From: Flavobacteriales bacterium UBA7878
GTDB taxonomy: Bacteria > Bacteroidota > Bacteroidia > Flavobacteriales > Schleiferiaceae
Direction: 5' to 3'
Assembly (NCBI GenBank): GCA_002501205.1
Contig: DLRW01000010.1
Location: 1-64,000 of the forward strand
Length of the DNA: 64,000 nucleotides
The notes below the pieces were generated by a model that did no database searches, was not told where the DNA came from, and saw only the letters and a program-made list of their open reading frames with translations. Below are positions 34,750-44,242 of this stretch, in pieces (within the stretch, counting starts at the first letter, position 1; each line of letters opens with the position of its first letter). The position numbers and the translations under genes are program-made.

Positions 34750-37700
34750 TTAAGGGCGTTTAAGGATTTTTAATGAATGGTATTCTTTTAGCTGCGCATC
34801 ATAAATTTGAACTTGATATAATCCGGGAGCTTTATTGCTAAGAACTTCCAGGTCCTTGAAGGCCGGAATCCATTCTACACTCTCGATTAGCTGTCCACCT
34901 AAGGAGAAAATTCTGACTTCCAATTCTTCGTTATAATGTTTAGCACCAATGGACTTCAGGAAGCAAGCTTGGTCCATATTGTAGAAACTAAATGCTGGTT
35001 TTTTAAAAGAGCTATTCGACTGATGAAGCCCATCTTTAAAATGAAGTCGGATTCTTTGGGAAATGGCTGTGTCCTGAACGAGTAGAAAGTTAGAGCTGCT
35101 CTGTAAATTCTGGCGGATCCCCGTTTTGAGATCTTCTATTTCTACGATAGCAAAGCTTTTTAAATCCTTTAGATTAAATTTCAGCATCAGGGTGTCTCCA
35201 TTTGGAATGTTAGAAGAAATTCCCAGGTCCACGAATTGGGTTGAATCCGGGTTAAAAGTAGAGGCGCAGTGTTCACCATCTGGAGCGATGATATAGGTTT
35301 TCGCAGAATAATCCATAATCTTCCAGGCGTCAAAAGCACCATCAAATCTAGCGGTGGCAGAAGGGTGAAAGCCTAACCACAAATCATCCAAATTGTGATT
35401 TAAACTATCGGGAGAAACCAGATTGATACGCAGCCCGTCTGCAACCGGGGTATTTTTATAAAAGTTTCCCTTAATTCCACTTGTTTTTGTCCAAAGTGAG
35501 CTTTTGTCAAAAGTTAACTCACTGATTGAGCCCTGGTCTGATCCAGCCATTTGGATATAAAAACCTTGACCGGGAGCTATATAGACGGTGCCATTATTGG
35601 TGTAAATGTCGAGGCTGGTATTATAAGTAGAGAAATTGCTGCCATTCCAGATATAGATTGTTTTGTTGCTAAGGGCTGAATTTTCAATTAAGTCCTTAAT
35701 TCTCACTGAAAAGGGGAAGGGATTTGAAATGTGATTCCAACCTTCAGTGGCACTAACTGAGCTTCCACCGCTAAAGCCGAAACTGGAGCTTTGTCCATTA
35801 TTATAGCTAAGTGGAATAGTATTGGAGCTTGAATTCGGAATTAGGCCTTTAAGGCTTAGAACACCCGATTCACCATTTTGGACTAAAAAATTACCATAGG
35901 AGGTTGATCCTGCATAAATGGCGTAGGCTTTCCCAATTTCAAAGGCGTCTGTGGAAGCAGGGCTTTCCCATCCAGCGGTATTGGAATTCCATTTCCAGAT
36001 ACTATTTTTATTACTATTACTCCCGCTGTGATCCAAGCCCACAATACCATTTGCCTGGTCACGAATGAGGGATAGTTGAGCATTCTCGAAAATGCTGCCT
36101 AAATGGATATATCGACCATTATTGGAGCCCGAGGAGAGACTAACGTAAAATTCAAATTCCACAGAATCTTCAACTGTGCCTAAATTTACTAATTGACCAA
36201 AGCTACTATTGCTACTGGCTGTAAGCCTTAGTTTATTATTTGTGTGGAGGGTCGAGTTGGCAGAAACCAATACAGAATTAGAAACAGAACATTGGTTACC
36301 CCATATGTATTGGTCTTGTTCTCCTTCAAAGTGCAGCTCATCTACACCTGAAAGATTTCCATAGGCAAAGAGATCTTTGTTAAGAATTAACTTATAGGAA
36401 TTCACATTCACGCTAAGGTCAGCATCAATAAGCAGGGAATAGGCTTTAATATCTTGATTCGGGCTAGAAGAAGAAATAATTTGAACATTTTCTTGCGGAG
36501 TATTAGGTAGCCCATTGGACCAAGTGCTACCATTCCAAAAATTACCAGGGTGAAAGGCCCACATATCATCGAGGTTTTGGGAGTTCATTCCGGAGGCGGT
36601 AACCAAGCCTTTGGCTAAATAGAGAGAGTTGCCCGCTTTCCAGTATATAGGATAGTAGCGAGGAGCAGGTATATGATCATAGTTGAATTCAGATTCAGAA
36701 TTATACACTGCTAAATTGGGATCTGCACCTTCAGCGTCTTTAGCGCCTTTATTCCAAGACCAATAGGTGCCATCCCATTCCCATAGATTGTTAGAAGGCG
36801 TATAATAATGGCTTGATATGCCGGTGTAAATTAAGCCTGAAGAAAGGTAGAATTTCCCATTAGCCACCCACGAGGCTCCACCTCGGTTATAGCCCGGATT
36901 AACCAAATTTGAATTTTTGGTTTCAACATCATAAGTGGGAACATTGCTTGCGCCTAAAGTGCTACCAAAAAGAAAGGTCCACTCTTCAGTGCTGGCATCA
37001 AAATACCATAGTTGATTACTGAAGTGGGGTGTGGATCTATGGCTGTAATAGATCTCCCCACCATAGGTGTAAAAGCCGTTTGCATCTCCAGCCAGAGTGA
37101 AATTGAAAGATCCTCCGGGATTGTTTCCAGCGGCTGGGATTCCTTTGGTGCCATAGGTGGCACTGCTTCCAAAGGTGTTATCCCCTTTAATCCAGATCCA
37201 ATTAGTACCATTAAATTTCCAAATAGTATTGTAATAGGCATTGGAACTGGCAGCGGATATACCTCCGAAAATATAGGCTTCTCCTTGCGGATTGGTCCAA
37301 ACTTTCATACCACTTAAACCTGGTGGATTATTGCTCGCTGCAGCTTGTCCCTGAGTTCCAAATGAACCAAGATCATCTTTGAATTTACTTCCTTTCATCC
37401 AGGTCCATTCCCCTTCAACATAACAATAGAGATCACTTAATCGACCGACCGATCCGTTTTCATCATAGCCATATCCGCCAAATAACCAGAGGGTATCACC
37501 ACTGCCCATCCACATAACTGCATCCATCCGAGAGCCGGGTGTGTTGTTAGCTGAGGTTACCCCTTGGGTCCCATGAACAGCCGAGGTGTAGGATGAGGCC
37601 CCGCTACCGGTTAACCAAATCCAATCACCATTTTGATATTTCCACAAATTGGAATGATATCCGGGGTCATAACTATCGCCGCCATAGAGATAAAGGGATT

Positions 37701-39144
37701 GCGATTGTTCATCATAGGTCCAGGCAGCTCTGTTTAATCCACCGGGGAAGGATATCATAGCTGAATTCGCATACTGAAAGGCATAATTATTTAGGCCTGA
37801 TGAACTTTCAAAAGCGAAATTTTGACCATTAAATTTATAGAGGGTGGAGGAATAGTCACCACTTGAAACATTGGTTCCTCCGAAGAGATAAGTTTCCCCT
37901 TTCCAGCTGCAGCTGGATGCATAGCTTATAACATTGCCGGGACAGGCTTCCTTATCATAGGCGATTTGAAGGTTACCGCCTGAAGATGGTGCATTGCAAG
38001 ATTTAAAGAGAGACCAGGAACTACCATCCCAGCGAAAAACAGAATTTGGTGATTGACTAGTTCCGATTAAATACAAGCTGCCATCATGCTCAATAAGTTG
38101 TCCTCCGGATTGGGCTCCGGGAAGACTGCCGTTTGGATTGCTGGCGTTTGTAGGATCACCCGAAAGCAAGGTCCAGGAAGATCCATTATATTTCCAAAAA
38201 GTGTTGCACTCTTGAACGCTTCCATTAGTGGTCCAACCACCATAAAGGTATAGGTCACCATTCGAATCAAAGCAGTGGGCCATTTCGGTCAGATCTTGCG
38301 GATAAGTATAAGCTGATCCGGAATAGGTGGCTCCCGTTGAACCTGAGGATGAACCTCCAATCCAGGTCCAAAGACCAGATGCAAGTTCATATTGCCATAA
38401 ATCATTAAAAGCAACGGTTGGCTGAAGGTTGTTTGAATAGGGGATATTCTGCAAAAGAGTGCCACCATATAGATAAAGAAAGCCATTGTCGTACCATAAG
38501 CTTGCGCCAGCTCTGCCTCCGGGACTGTTAGAAGAATTAGGAACCCCCATGGTTCCATGACTGGGTGTTAGAGTGGAAATTCCATCCATTAAGGAGGTCC
38601 AATTAGTGCCATCAAACATCCATAAGTCCTCAATTACATCAACTGTATTTCCAGAACTTGTTTTGCAAAGACCATAGCCTCCATACATGTATAATGTACC
38701 ATCGGGGCTACTTGCGTAGGCAGCGCTTACTCGAGCACCAGGAAAATTAGCAGTACTGGTAACTCCTTGTTGTCCATAGGAAAAAGTGGAAGATCCTTCA
38801 TAATTCGGACTTCCCCAACCGGATACATAGCCTGGAGAACCTTTCCAAAAAGACCAAGTGTCTTTATCGTAAATCCATAGGCGATTGCTAAGCTTAAAAT
38901 CTGTGTAGCTGCCTCCGCTTAAATCTTTGGTTCCACCACCAAAAAGAAATAGGGTGTCACCTTTAGTCCACATAACAGCACCTAATAGCGCTTCCGGCTT
39001 TTCTCTGCCAGTGCTGCCTTTTTGATTGCATTGTGATTTTAGGTTCCAGGTAAAGCTTCCATCTGTATAGGCCGAAGCCAATTGCTGACTTTGTAGAATA
39101 ATGGGGCTGCCAGCAAGAAGAAGGAGGACTAAAAATCTCGCCAT
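34750..39144 (-). CDS. Giant kelch-repeat T9SS surface protein
   Basis: The protein has 1464 residues. The ATG at 39144 starts a signal peptide (MARFLVLLLLAGSPIILQSQ). Residues 40-860 are about nine to ten kelch-type repeats, each with a Gly-Gly after hydrophobic strands (GDTLFLFGGG, GTLYMYGGYG, GFLYLYGG, GDLYLYGGW, GEAYIFGGIS) and a following Trp pair, forming one or two beta-propellers. Residues 880-1300 hold beta-sandwich segments rich in Ser and Asn. The end (VRIFSLGGQLIESVEWI, GLYQVQIYDAQLKEY) is a T9SS-type sorting domain. It is probably a large surface adhesin or binding protein. No enzyme motif is visible. Confidence 0.8.
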   Translation of the reverse strand: MARFLVLLLLAGSPIILQSQQLASAYTDGSFTWNLKSQCNQKGSTGREKPEALLGAVMWTKGDTLFLFGGGTKDLSGGSYTDFKLSNRLWIYDKDTWSFWKGSPGYVSGWGSPNYEGSSTFSYGQQGVTSTANFPGARVSAAYASSPDGTLYMYGGYGLCKTSSGNTVDVIEDLWMFDGTNWTSLMDGISTLTPSHGTMGVPNSSNSPGGRAGASLWYDNGFLYLYGGTLLQNIPYSNNLQPTVAFNDLWQYELASGLWTWIGGSSSGSTGATYSGSAYTYPQDLTEMAHCFDSNGDLYLYGGWTTNGSVQECNTFWKYNGSSWTLLSGDPTNASNPNGSLPGAQSGGQLIEHDGSLYLIGTSQSPNSVFRWDGSSWSLFKSCNAPSSGGNLQIAYDKEACPGNVISYASSCSWKGETYLFGGTNVSSGDYSSTLYKFNGQNFAFESSSGLNNYAFQYANSAMISFPGGLNRAAWTYDEQSQSLYLYGGDSYDPGYHSNLWKYQNGDWIWLTGSGASSYTSAVHGTQGVTSANNTPGSRMDAVMWMGSGDTLWLFGGYGYDENGSVGRLSDLYCYVEGEWTWMKGSKFKDDLGSFGTQGQAAASNNPPGLSGMKVWTNPQGEAYIFGGISAASSNAYYNTIWKFNGTNWIWIKGDNTFGSSATYGTKGIPAAGNNPGGSFNFTLAGDANGFYTYGGEIYYSHRSTPHFSNQLWYFDASTEEWTFLFGSTLGASNVPTYDVETKNSNLVNPGYNRGGASWVANGKFYLSSGLIYTGISSHYYTPSNNLWEWDGTYWSWNKGAKDAEGADPNLAVYNSESEFNYDHIPAPRYYPIYWKAGNSLYLAKGLVTASGMNSQNLDDMWAFHPGNFWNGSTWSNGLPNTPQENVQIISSSSPNQDIKAYSLLIDADLSVNVNSYKLILNKDLFAYGNLSGVDELHFEGEQDQYIWGNQCSVSNSVLVSANSTLHTNNKLRLTASSNSSFGQLVNLGTVEDSVEFEFYVSLSSGSNNGRYIHLGSIFENAQLSLIRDQANGIVGLDHSGSNSNKNSIWKWNSNTAGWESPASTDAFEIGKAYAIYAGSTSYGNFLVQNGESGVLSLKGLIPNSSSNTIPLSYNNGQSSSFGFSGGSSVSATEGWNHISNPFPFSVRIKDLIENSALSNKTIYIWNGSNFSTYNTSLDIYTNNGTVYIAPGQGFYIQMAGSDQGSISELTFDKSSLWTKTSGIKGNFYKNTPVADGLRINLVSPDSLNHNLDDLWLGFHPSATARFDGAFDAWKIMDYSAKTYIIAPDGEHCASTFNPDSTQFVDLGISSNIPNGDTLMLKFNLKDLKSFAIVEIEDLKTGIRQNLQSSSNFLLVQDTAISQRIRLHFKDGLHQSNSSFKKPAFSFYNMDQACFLKSIGAKHYNEELEVRIFSLGGQLIESVEWIPAFKDLEVLSNKAPGLYQVQIYDAQLKEYHSLKILKRP

Positions 39145-39582
39145 TTTTAAAGGGGTTTTAATGTGTTTAGTACTTAATTGGCTTTTAAGTATGTGGGCGG
39201 GACATCAATATTTGCTAAATGTGCCCCTTGTTATTACCAGAAAGCCTTTTGTATTAGAAAGCCAAAATTATCAGCGGGATAATGAAGGGTTTGTAAAATA
39301 ATATGGAAGAGGATGTAGGATTTGTTCTACTACAATGTCTTCATTACAAGGGCTTAAATGCTGATTATTCTTCATTTTGCTGAAGCCAATGTGGAGCACA
39401 GTCAAAGGAAAGCTCATAAAGAAGGGGCTTAGCCGTGAACCTGATTAGTACGCAGTTCCGATGCAAAATGACAAGCCTGTATTTAGCCAAAATCGGATCT
39501 TGTGAGATCGAGAAGGTAGGGGCTTGACCTAATGATAGTTACCCAAGGTTAAGCAAGGGGGATTGATTTCAAATACTATCCT
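39145..39582. other. 438-base gene-free gap
   Basis: This gap lies upstream of the kelch gene and downstream of the acetyltransferase gene. I see no supported ORF, RNA, terminator or clear Bacteroidetes promoter. A short AT-rich stretch next to 39144 is the likely promoter area of the kelch gene. Confidence 0.5.
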
Positions 39583-40224
39583 TTAAACTTCCACCTTTAC
39601 CCTTAAAAAATCAGCAATCATAAGATGTATATCAGCGGCTAAGCTGAAATCAGACCAAGGGCTTATTAAATTTTGCAGGGCGATTTGGCTAGCTGTCTGA
39701 AACTGATGCTGAGCTAGATGACCAAAGAGAACATCGGTTTCATTTTGATAGCTTGCGTTGATACGATGACTGAGGTCTGCTTTATCCAGACGGAAGCCTA
39801 ATTCCAAAAGGTGAGCCTTACGGGAAACGCCATCATTAATAGTAAATGCGATATTTTGAATATCACTTTTTACGGCAGATTTTAAGATAAAATAGCGCAT
39901 CGCGGCACTCAAACCGCGTCTACGGTAATCTGGGTCGGTAGTGAGTTTATCGAGGAGGAGAACAGGGTATTTTAAATTTTGATGTAAGCGAATATCGAAT
40001 AAACCTTCAATTTGCTCTTTGTGAAAGGCGATGCTCAATCGGAAGCTGGAAATTGGGATTCCATTTTCGTTGGCGATGTATAGGATTAGAGCATTTTCAT
40101 CATCGGTATTCCACTCTAAAAAACGATCGTCTTTTAGGTGGGTTTTAGATCCTTTTTGATAGGCTCTTTTTCGAAGATCAGTAATGGCTTGGGCCTGGGT
40201 GGAGCTCGCGATTTTTAGCTTCAT
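39583..40224 (-). CDS. GNAT-family N-acetyltransferase
   Basis: The 213-residue cytoplasmic protein carries GNAT motif A: strand VLLLDKLTTDPDYR followed by the acetyl-CoA pyrophosphate loop RRRGLS (residues 101-106) and helix AAMRYFILKSAV. The N-terminal motif has FRLSIAFHK. Such enzymes transfer an acyl group from a CoA thioester to an amine or amino acid; the substrate cannot be told. About 50 residues follow the core, longer than a minimal GNAT. It is separated by about 100 bases from the cREC and PhyH genes on the same strand. Confidence 0.75.
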   Translation of the reverse strand: MKLKIASSTQAQAITDLRKRAYQKGSKTHLKDDRFLEWNTDDENALILYIANENGIPISSFRLSIAFHKEQIEGLFDIRLHQNLKYPVLLLDKLTTDPDYRRRGLSAAMRYFILKSAVKSDIQNIAFTINDGVSRKAHLLELGFRLDKADLSHRINASYQNETDVLFGHLAQHQFQTASQIALQNLISPWSDFSLAADIHLMIADFLRVKVEV

Positions 40225-40328
40225 GGGGCATACAGCTTGGTTCAGGTCTAAAATCCGGATGAAGATAAATTGCGAATGTTAGCTAAAGAGTAAGAAGGGG
40301 TTACCCTAATAGTAATTTTAGAGTGGAA

Positions 40329-40673
40329 CTATTTTTCCTTTAGAGTTTTAAGATGCCGGATGTAATTCTGTAGTAATCCATCGATTTGCTTGGCAGCTAC
40401 CGGATTGGCGGAATGAACATGATATTTCAAATTTCTTAAATCCAAACCTGATTCATAAACCAGCCATTTTGCTGCAGCATAGCCATCGGGAGCGAGTTTA
40501 CCGTCTGAGTTCAAGCCTAAACCATTATCAAAACTTATAAAATCAGGTAGACCATTTTGCTGGATATACTTAACAAAGGCATCATAGCTGCGAACAATAT
40601 CAAACTCTTGTTCCAGATTTTTGGGGTAGACCATGTCAATGCTACGGATATCGTCGAGAAAAAGCTTTTTCAT
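40329..40673 (-). CDS. cREC receiver-like protein (cyclic-phosphate-processing type)
   Basis: The protein has 114 residues from the ATG at 40673 (MKKLFLDDIRS); an ATG at 40694 would add seven residues. The acidic pair Asp7/Asp8, the strand PDFISFDNGLG (residues 43-53) and the end KYHVHSANPVAAKQI match the cREC group of receiver-like domains, described as linked to cyclic phosphates. Typical members have DHDLG at residues 49-53; this one reads DNGLG, so the usual His and second Asp are replaced. Either the site is altered or it binds a ligand without turnover. It lies 30 bases after the PhyH gene. Confidence 0.7.
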   Translation of the reverse strand: MKKLFLDDIRSIDMVYPKNLEQEFDIVRSYDAFVKYIQQNGLPDFISFDNGLGLNSDGKLAPDGYAAAKWLVYESGLDLRNLKYHVHSANPVAAKQIDGLLQNYIRHLKTLKEK

Positions 40674-40702
40674 GAAAATGATTGGGCTAGGCAAGGGGAG
40701 AG

Positions 40703-41443
40703 TTAAATGGTTTGCGGGCTTATAGATTCGATCCTAAGATACTCTAACCATTCCAAGGGCTTGGCCAGGTTGGCCGAATTAAACTCTAGGTGAATCACTC
40801 TTCTTGTTTGCTTTGAACTACTTCTGCTGGAGGCATGCATCAATAATGGACTCATAATATGAATACTACCCCTTTCCACTTCACAAATTTGCTCTTCTTG
40901 GAGATTGGTTTCAGCTGAGCTAAAACGATGAATTCCCTTTTTATGTGATTTGGGAATAATCCGTAGAGCGCCATTTTCAGCTCCAGTATCATCTAAATGG
41001 ATTCGGATAGTAATGGTGTTTTCCAATATTTCAAGTGGAGGTTCTACGCCGTATTGCCCCTTTTTTAAGGTCCAGTGCCGATATCCTGAAACTGATGCTT
41101 TTTTCTTTACAGAGATGCTCAAATCTTGATGATAGGCAACAAACCAATTCGACTGACCGGCCTTATCAAAATAGATGGCCTTGCTTAAGAAATAATCAGC
41201 ATCTGCTAGTTGAAGAAATATTTGAGAGAAAAAAGGGGTGAAAATCAGATTACTTAAGCCAGGAACTTGAATCAGCAATTGACGGATTGCAAATAGGTTT
41301 TCGTTTTCAATTAAAGTTTCAGGGGCGGGCTTAACTTTCTCTATGAGATCAATCATCAAATTGATTTCGGATTCATTGAAAACCCCAGAAATTATACTGG
41401 ATCCTAGCTCTTCAAATTCCTTCTTATGAATGGTGATGTTCAT
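40703..41443 (-). CDS. Phytanoyl-CoA dioxygenase (PhyH) family oxygenase
   Basis: The 246-residue Fe(II)/2-oxoglutarate enzyme has the iron triad His105 and Asp107 (AYHQDLS) plus His203 (LLMHASSRS), and Arg214/Arg215 for 2-oxoglutarate (QTRRVIHLEF). The double-stranded beta-helix core and the segment GALRIIPKSHKKG are typical of PhyH proteins, which hydroxylate a range of small molecules. The substrate is unknown. It is the first gene of a minus-strand group with the cREC and GNAT genes, which suggests but does not prove a shared pathway. Confidence 0.85.
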   Translation of the reverse strand: MNITIHKKEFEELGSSIISGVFNESEINLMIDLIEKVKPAPETLIENENLFAIRQLLIQVPGLSNLIFTPFFSQIFLQLADADYFLSKAIYFDKAGQSNWFVAYHQDLSISVKKKASVSGYRHWTLKKGQYGVEPPLEILENTITIRIHLDDTGAENGALRIIPKSHKKGIHRFSSAETNLQEEQICEVERGSIHIMSPLLMHASSRSSSKQTRRVIHLEFNSANLAKPLEWLEYLRIESISPQTI

Positions 41444-41544
41444 TTTAATGCGATCTGAGGGCTAAAGATAATCTGCCTAAAATTTGTTTTGCCCCAATTC
41501 TGTCCTCCGGATTAAGTGACAACCATTTTTAGGCGGCATCATTA

Positions 41545-41630
41545 GGTCTAACATCTACCGTCTAACATCTAAAATCTAAAGTCTATCGTCTAACTACTAA
41601 CTACTAATTTCTAACCACCAAGTACTTCCT
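41545..41630. repeat. CTAAC-rich intergenic repeat
   Basis: Short units such as GTCTAACATCTA, GTCTATCGTCTAACTACTAA and CTACTAATTTCTAACCACCA follow one another. The core TCTATCGTCTA is shared with the repeat tails at about 26472 and 26672, so this is a third, partial member of the same dispersed family. It ends just before the promoter of the aminotransferase gene. Confidence 0.65.
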
Positions 41631-41639
41631 TCCTCCCCC

Positions 41640-41670
41640 TTTGCCATCTCTCGCCCCCGTTGTATTTTAG
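41640..41670 (+). promoter_or_regulatory. Promoter of the aminotransferase-murB operon
   Basis: TTTG at 41640-41643, a spacer of exactly 19 bases, then TATTTTAG at 41663-41670 match the Bacteroidetes consensus TTTG-N19-TAnnTTTG in all but one position. The start codon lies 17 bases downstream. Confidence 0.65.
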
Positions 41671-41687
41671 CGGCCAAATAATAATCC

Positions 41688-42887
41688 ATGCCGGCAATTT
41701 CCTTAAAGGGCCAAACCATGCCCGAATCGCCTATCCGCAAATTGGCACCCTTCGCCGAAGCGGCAAAGTTTCAAGGTAAAGAGGTTTTCCATTTGAATAT
41801 TGGTCAGCCTGATATTAAGACTCCACCTGAGGCCATTGAGGCGGTTCGTAAAGCCGACCTCGACGTTTTATCCTACAGTCCATCCGAAGGTTTTGCTTCT
41901 TATCGCAAGGCATTGGCGGCTTATTATGCTAAGAATGGTATTCATATCACATCGGAGGATTTAATTGTAACCACCGGTGGTTCAGAGGCCATTTTATTTG
42001 CCATGGGAGCTATTTGTGACCCCGGTGATGAGGTGATTATTCCCGAGCCCTTTTACGCTAATTACAATGGATTTAGCATTAATGCCGGAGTGCATGTAGT
42101 GCCAGTTACCGCGCAAATTGAAGATGGCTTTGCTTTACCTCCCATCGAGGATTTTGAAGCTTTGATTACGCCAAATACCCGGGCGATTATGATCTGTAAT
42201 CCAGGGAATCCTACGGGATATTTATACAAACCTTCTGAATTGGAGGCCTTGCGTGATTTGGTAATCAAGCATGACTTGTATTTGATTGCGGATGAGGTAT
42301 ACCGCGAGTTTGCCTATGATGATAATTTCCATCAATCTATCCTTAATCTGGAGGGATTAGAAGAGAATGCCATTGTAATTGATTCGGTATCGAAGCGCTA
42401 CAGTATGTGTGGGGCCCGCATTGGTTGTGTGATTTCCCGCAATAGCGCTTTAAATGCGACGATGCTCAAATTTGCTCAGGCGCGGTTAAGTCCACCCACC
42501 ATGGCGCAAATTGCCGCTGAGGCCGCTTTGGAGGTAGATCCTTCTTACTATGAAGAAGTAAAAGAAGAATATACCCGTCGCCGTGATATTTTGGTAGACG
42601 GTTTAAATAGCATTGAAGGCGTATTTTGCCCAAAACCGGCTGGAGCATTTTATGTGATTGCTCAATTGCCGGTGGATAATGCGGAGCGTTTTGCGCAGTG
42701 GTTGCTTTCGGCTTTCTCACACGATAATAAAACCTTGATGGTTGCACCAGCCGAAGGTTTTTATGCCACTCCAGGAATGGGACAAACCCAAGTTCGTTTG
42801 GCCTACGTATTGGAACAGGAGAAATTGGTTCAATGCGTTGAATTAATGCGCTTAGCACTGCAGGAGTATCCTGGAACCCATTATTAA
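41688..42887 (+). CDS. PLP-dependent aminotransferase (aspartate-aminotransferase family)
   Basis: The 399-residue fold-type I enzyme shows all the family landmarks: the cofactor lysine Lys236 (DSVSKRYSMCGARIG), NPGNPTG at 171-177, ADEVY at 201-205 and a C-terminal Arg region (TQVRLAY) for the substrate carboxylate. It should move an amino group between an amino acid and a 2-oxo acid. The exact substrate is not clear from sequence, although class I aspartate or aromatic types fit best. The stop shares one base with the murB start (TAATG), so the two are translated as a unit. Confidence 0.88.
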   Translation: MPAISLKGQTMPESPIRKLAPFAEAAKFQGKEVFHLNIGQPDIKTPPEAIEAVRKADLDVLSYSPSEGFASYRKALAAYYAKNGIHITSEDLIVTTGGSEAILFAMGAICDPGDEVIIPEPFYANYNGFSINAGVHVVPVTAQIEDGFALPPIEDFEALITPNTRAIMICNPGNPTGYLYKPSELEALRDLVIKHDLYLIADEVYREFAYDDNFHQSILNLEGLEENAIVIDSVSKRYSMCGARIGCVISRNSALNATMLKFAQARLSPPTMAQIAAEAALEVDPSYYEEVKEEYTRRRDILVDGLNSIEGVFCPKPAGAFYVIAQLPVDNAERFAQWLLSAFSHDNKTLMVAPAEGFYATPGMGQTQVRLAYVLEQEKLVQCVELMRLALQEYPGTHY

Positions 42888-43906
42888 TGATCGAAATTCA
42901 CAAAGATCAGGACCTTGGTCCTTTTAACACCTTTGGCTTAGCTGAGCAAGCCCGCTATTTTGTGCGTATTGCTAGCGAAGATCAGTTAGAGGAATTGGTG
43001 GAAGATCCCATCTTTAAGGAGCAAAAGGTCCTTTGGTTAGGGGGCGGATCTAATATGCTGCTTACCGGTCCTTTTGAAGGATTGGTGGTGAAGCTTGAAT
43101 TTAAAGGGCGGGAGGTAGAAATGATTTCTAACTCTGAAGCACGAGTTTGGGCTGCCGGAGGCGAAAACTGGCATGAATTAGTGCAGTGGACCGTTGGACA
43201 GGGTTTAGGTGGATTGGAAAATCTATCTCTTATTCCCGGCAATGTGGGTACAGCTCCTATTCAAAACATTGGCGCCTATGGGGTGGAGCTTAAAGATCAC
43301 TTTGAATCCCTCCGAGCCTTCGATTTAGAAGAAAAGAAATGGCAGACCTTCAATCGTGATGAATGCCAGTTTGGATACCGACAGTCTGTTTTTAAGGGTG
43401 AAGCTCGTGGTCGTTACGTAGTTACGGGCGTTAGCTTTCGCTTGAGTCGCCACAATCATCGCTTGCGTACTGATTATGGTGCTATACAGCAGGAACTGGA
43501 GAAAAGAGGAGAAGAGCCTTCCATTCAAAGTATAGCTGAAGCGGTAATTGCTATTCGTCAAAGTAAATTGCCCAATCCGGCAGAGATTGGCAATAGTGGG
43601 AGCTTTTTTAAAAACCCGGTGGTAAGTAAGGAAGATCACCAAAGAATTCAAAAGCAATACCCCGAGGTAGTGGCTTATCCGGCTGGAGCCGAGCAGATGA
43701 AATTGGCCGCAGGCTGGTTAATCGAGCGTGCAGGCTGGAAAGGCTATCGAAAAGGAGATGCCGGAGTACACAACAAACAGGCCCTGGTTTTGGTTAATTA
43801 TGGTAAGGCGCGCGGGGCAGAAATTAAAGCCCTGGCAGAAGCCATTCAAGCATCGGTATATAGTACCTTTGCCGTGGCTTTAGAAGCCGAAGTGAATATC
43901 ATTTAA
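42887..43906 (+). CDS. murB: UDP-N-acetylenolpyruvoylglucosamine reductase MurB
   Basis: The 339-residue flavoenzyme reduces the enolpyruvyl ether to UDP-N-acetylmuramate in peptidoglycan synthesis. Visible are the FAD motif GGGSNML (52-58), the segment GNVGTAPIQNIGAYGVEL, Tyr/Arg of GYRQSVFK (about 163-170) and the catalytic Ser239 in NSGSFFKNP. The length and the Tyr-containing loop fit type I MurB as in E. coli. It starts inside the aminotransferase stop codon and is followed 12 bases later by a small membrane-protein gene. Confidence 0.93.
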   Translation: MIEIHKDQDLGPFNTFGLAEQARYFVRIASEDQLEELVEDPIFKEQKVLWLGGGSNMLLTGPFEGLVVKLEFKGREVEMISNSEARVWAAGGENWHELVQWTVGQGLGGLENLSLIPGNVGTAPIQNIGAYGVELKDHFESLRAFDLEEKKWQTFNRDECQFGYRQSVFKGEARGRYVVTGVSFRLSRHNHRLRTDYGAIQQELEKRGEEPSIQSIAEAVIAIRQSKLPNPAEIGNSGSFFKNPVVSKEDHQRIQKQYPEVVAYPAGAEQMKLAAGWLIERAGWKGYRKGDAGVHNKQALVLVNYGKARGAEIKALAEAIQASVYSTFAVALEAEVNII

Positions 43907-43918
43907 AAGAAGATCGAG

Positions 43919-44146
43919 ATGCAAGTTTTTTTAGTGGCGGCACTTTTGTTGGGATTGGGATTTGCCGGAATCGCCATTAAGATTTGGGCGAAGAAAGACG
44001 GTGAGTTTTCGGGAACCTGTGCCAGTAATAGTCCCTTCTTGAATGAAGATGGAGAGTCTTGTGCTTTCTGTGGTGCTGCTCCTCAAGACAAGTGTAAAAA
44101 GGATGATTCAGAGGGCGAAGCCCGCATCAGCACTCAGCCTATTTAA
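43919..44146 (+). CDS. Small membrane protein with paired cysteines
   Basis: The 75-residue protein has one N-terminal membrane helix (MQVFLVAALLLGLGFAGIAI) and a basic stop-transfer (KIWAKKDG). It then has a soluble tail with four cysteines: one in the segment CASNSPFLNEDGES, two as CAFCG and one as DKCKK. The spacing suggests a metal site or disulphides. I recall similar short proteins annotated as membrane or secreted proteins in Bacteroidetes, often near ApbE-type genes; an apbE gene lies about 1.9 kb downstream on the other strand. The function is unknown. It probably belongs to the aminotransferase-murB transcript. Confidence 0.65.
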   Translation: MQVFLVAALLLGLGFAGIAIKIWAKKDGEFSGTCASNSPFLNEDGESCAFCGAAPQDKCKKDDSEGEARISTQPI

Positions 44147-44242
44147 TTCGGAATAAGGTCCACTTCTGGCCATATCAGCGAAAAGAGATTACATTTAAGG
44201 CCCTAATCAAATAGGGCTTGGAATTCTATTATTTGAATCTGA

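Noticed and set aside
44200..44217. GCCCTA/TAGGGC hairpin considered as a terminator
   Set aside because: The stem is only 6 bases and no T tract follows on either strand.
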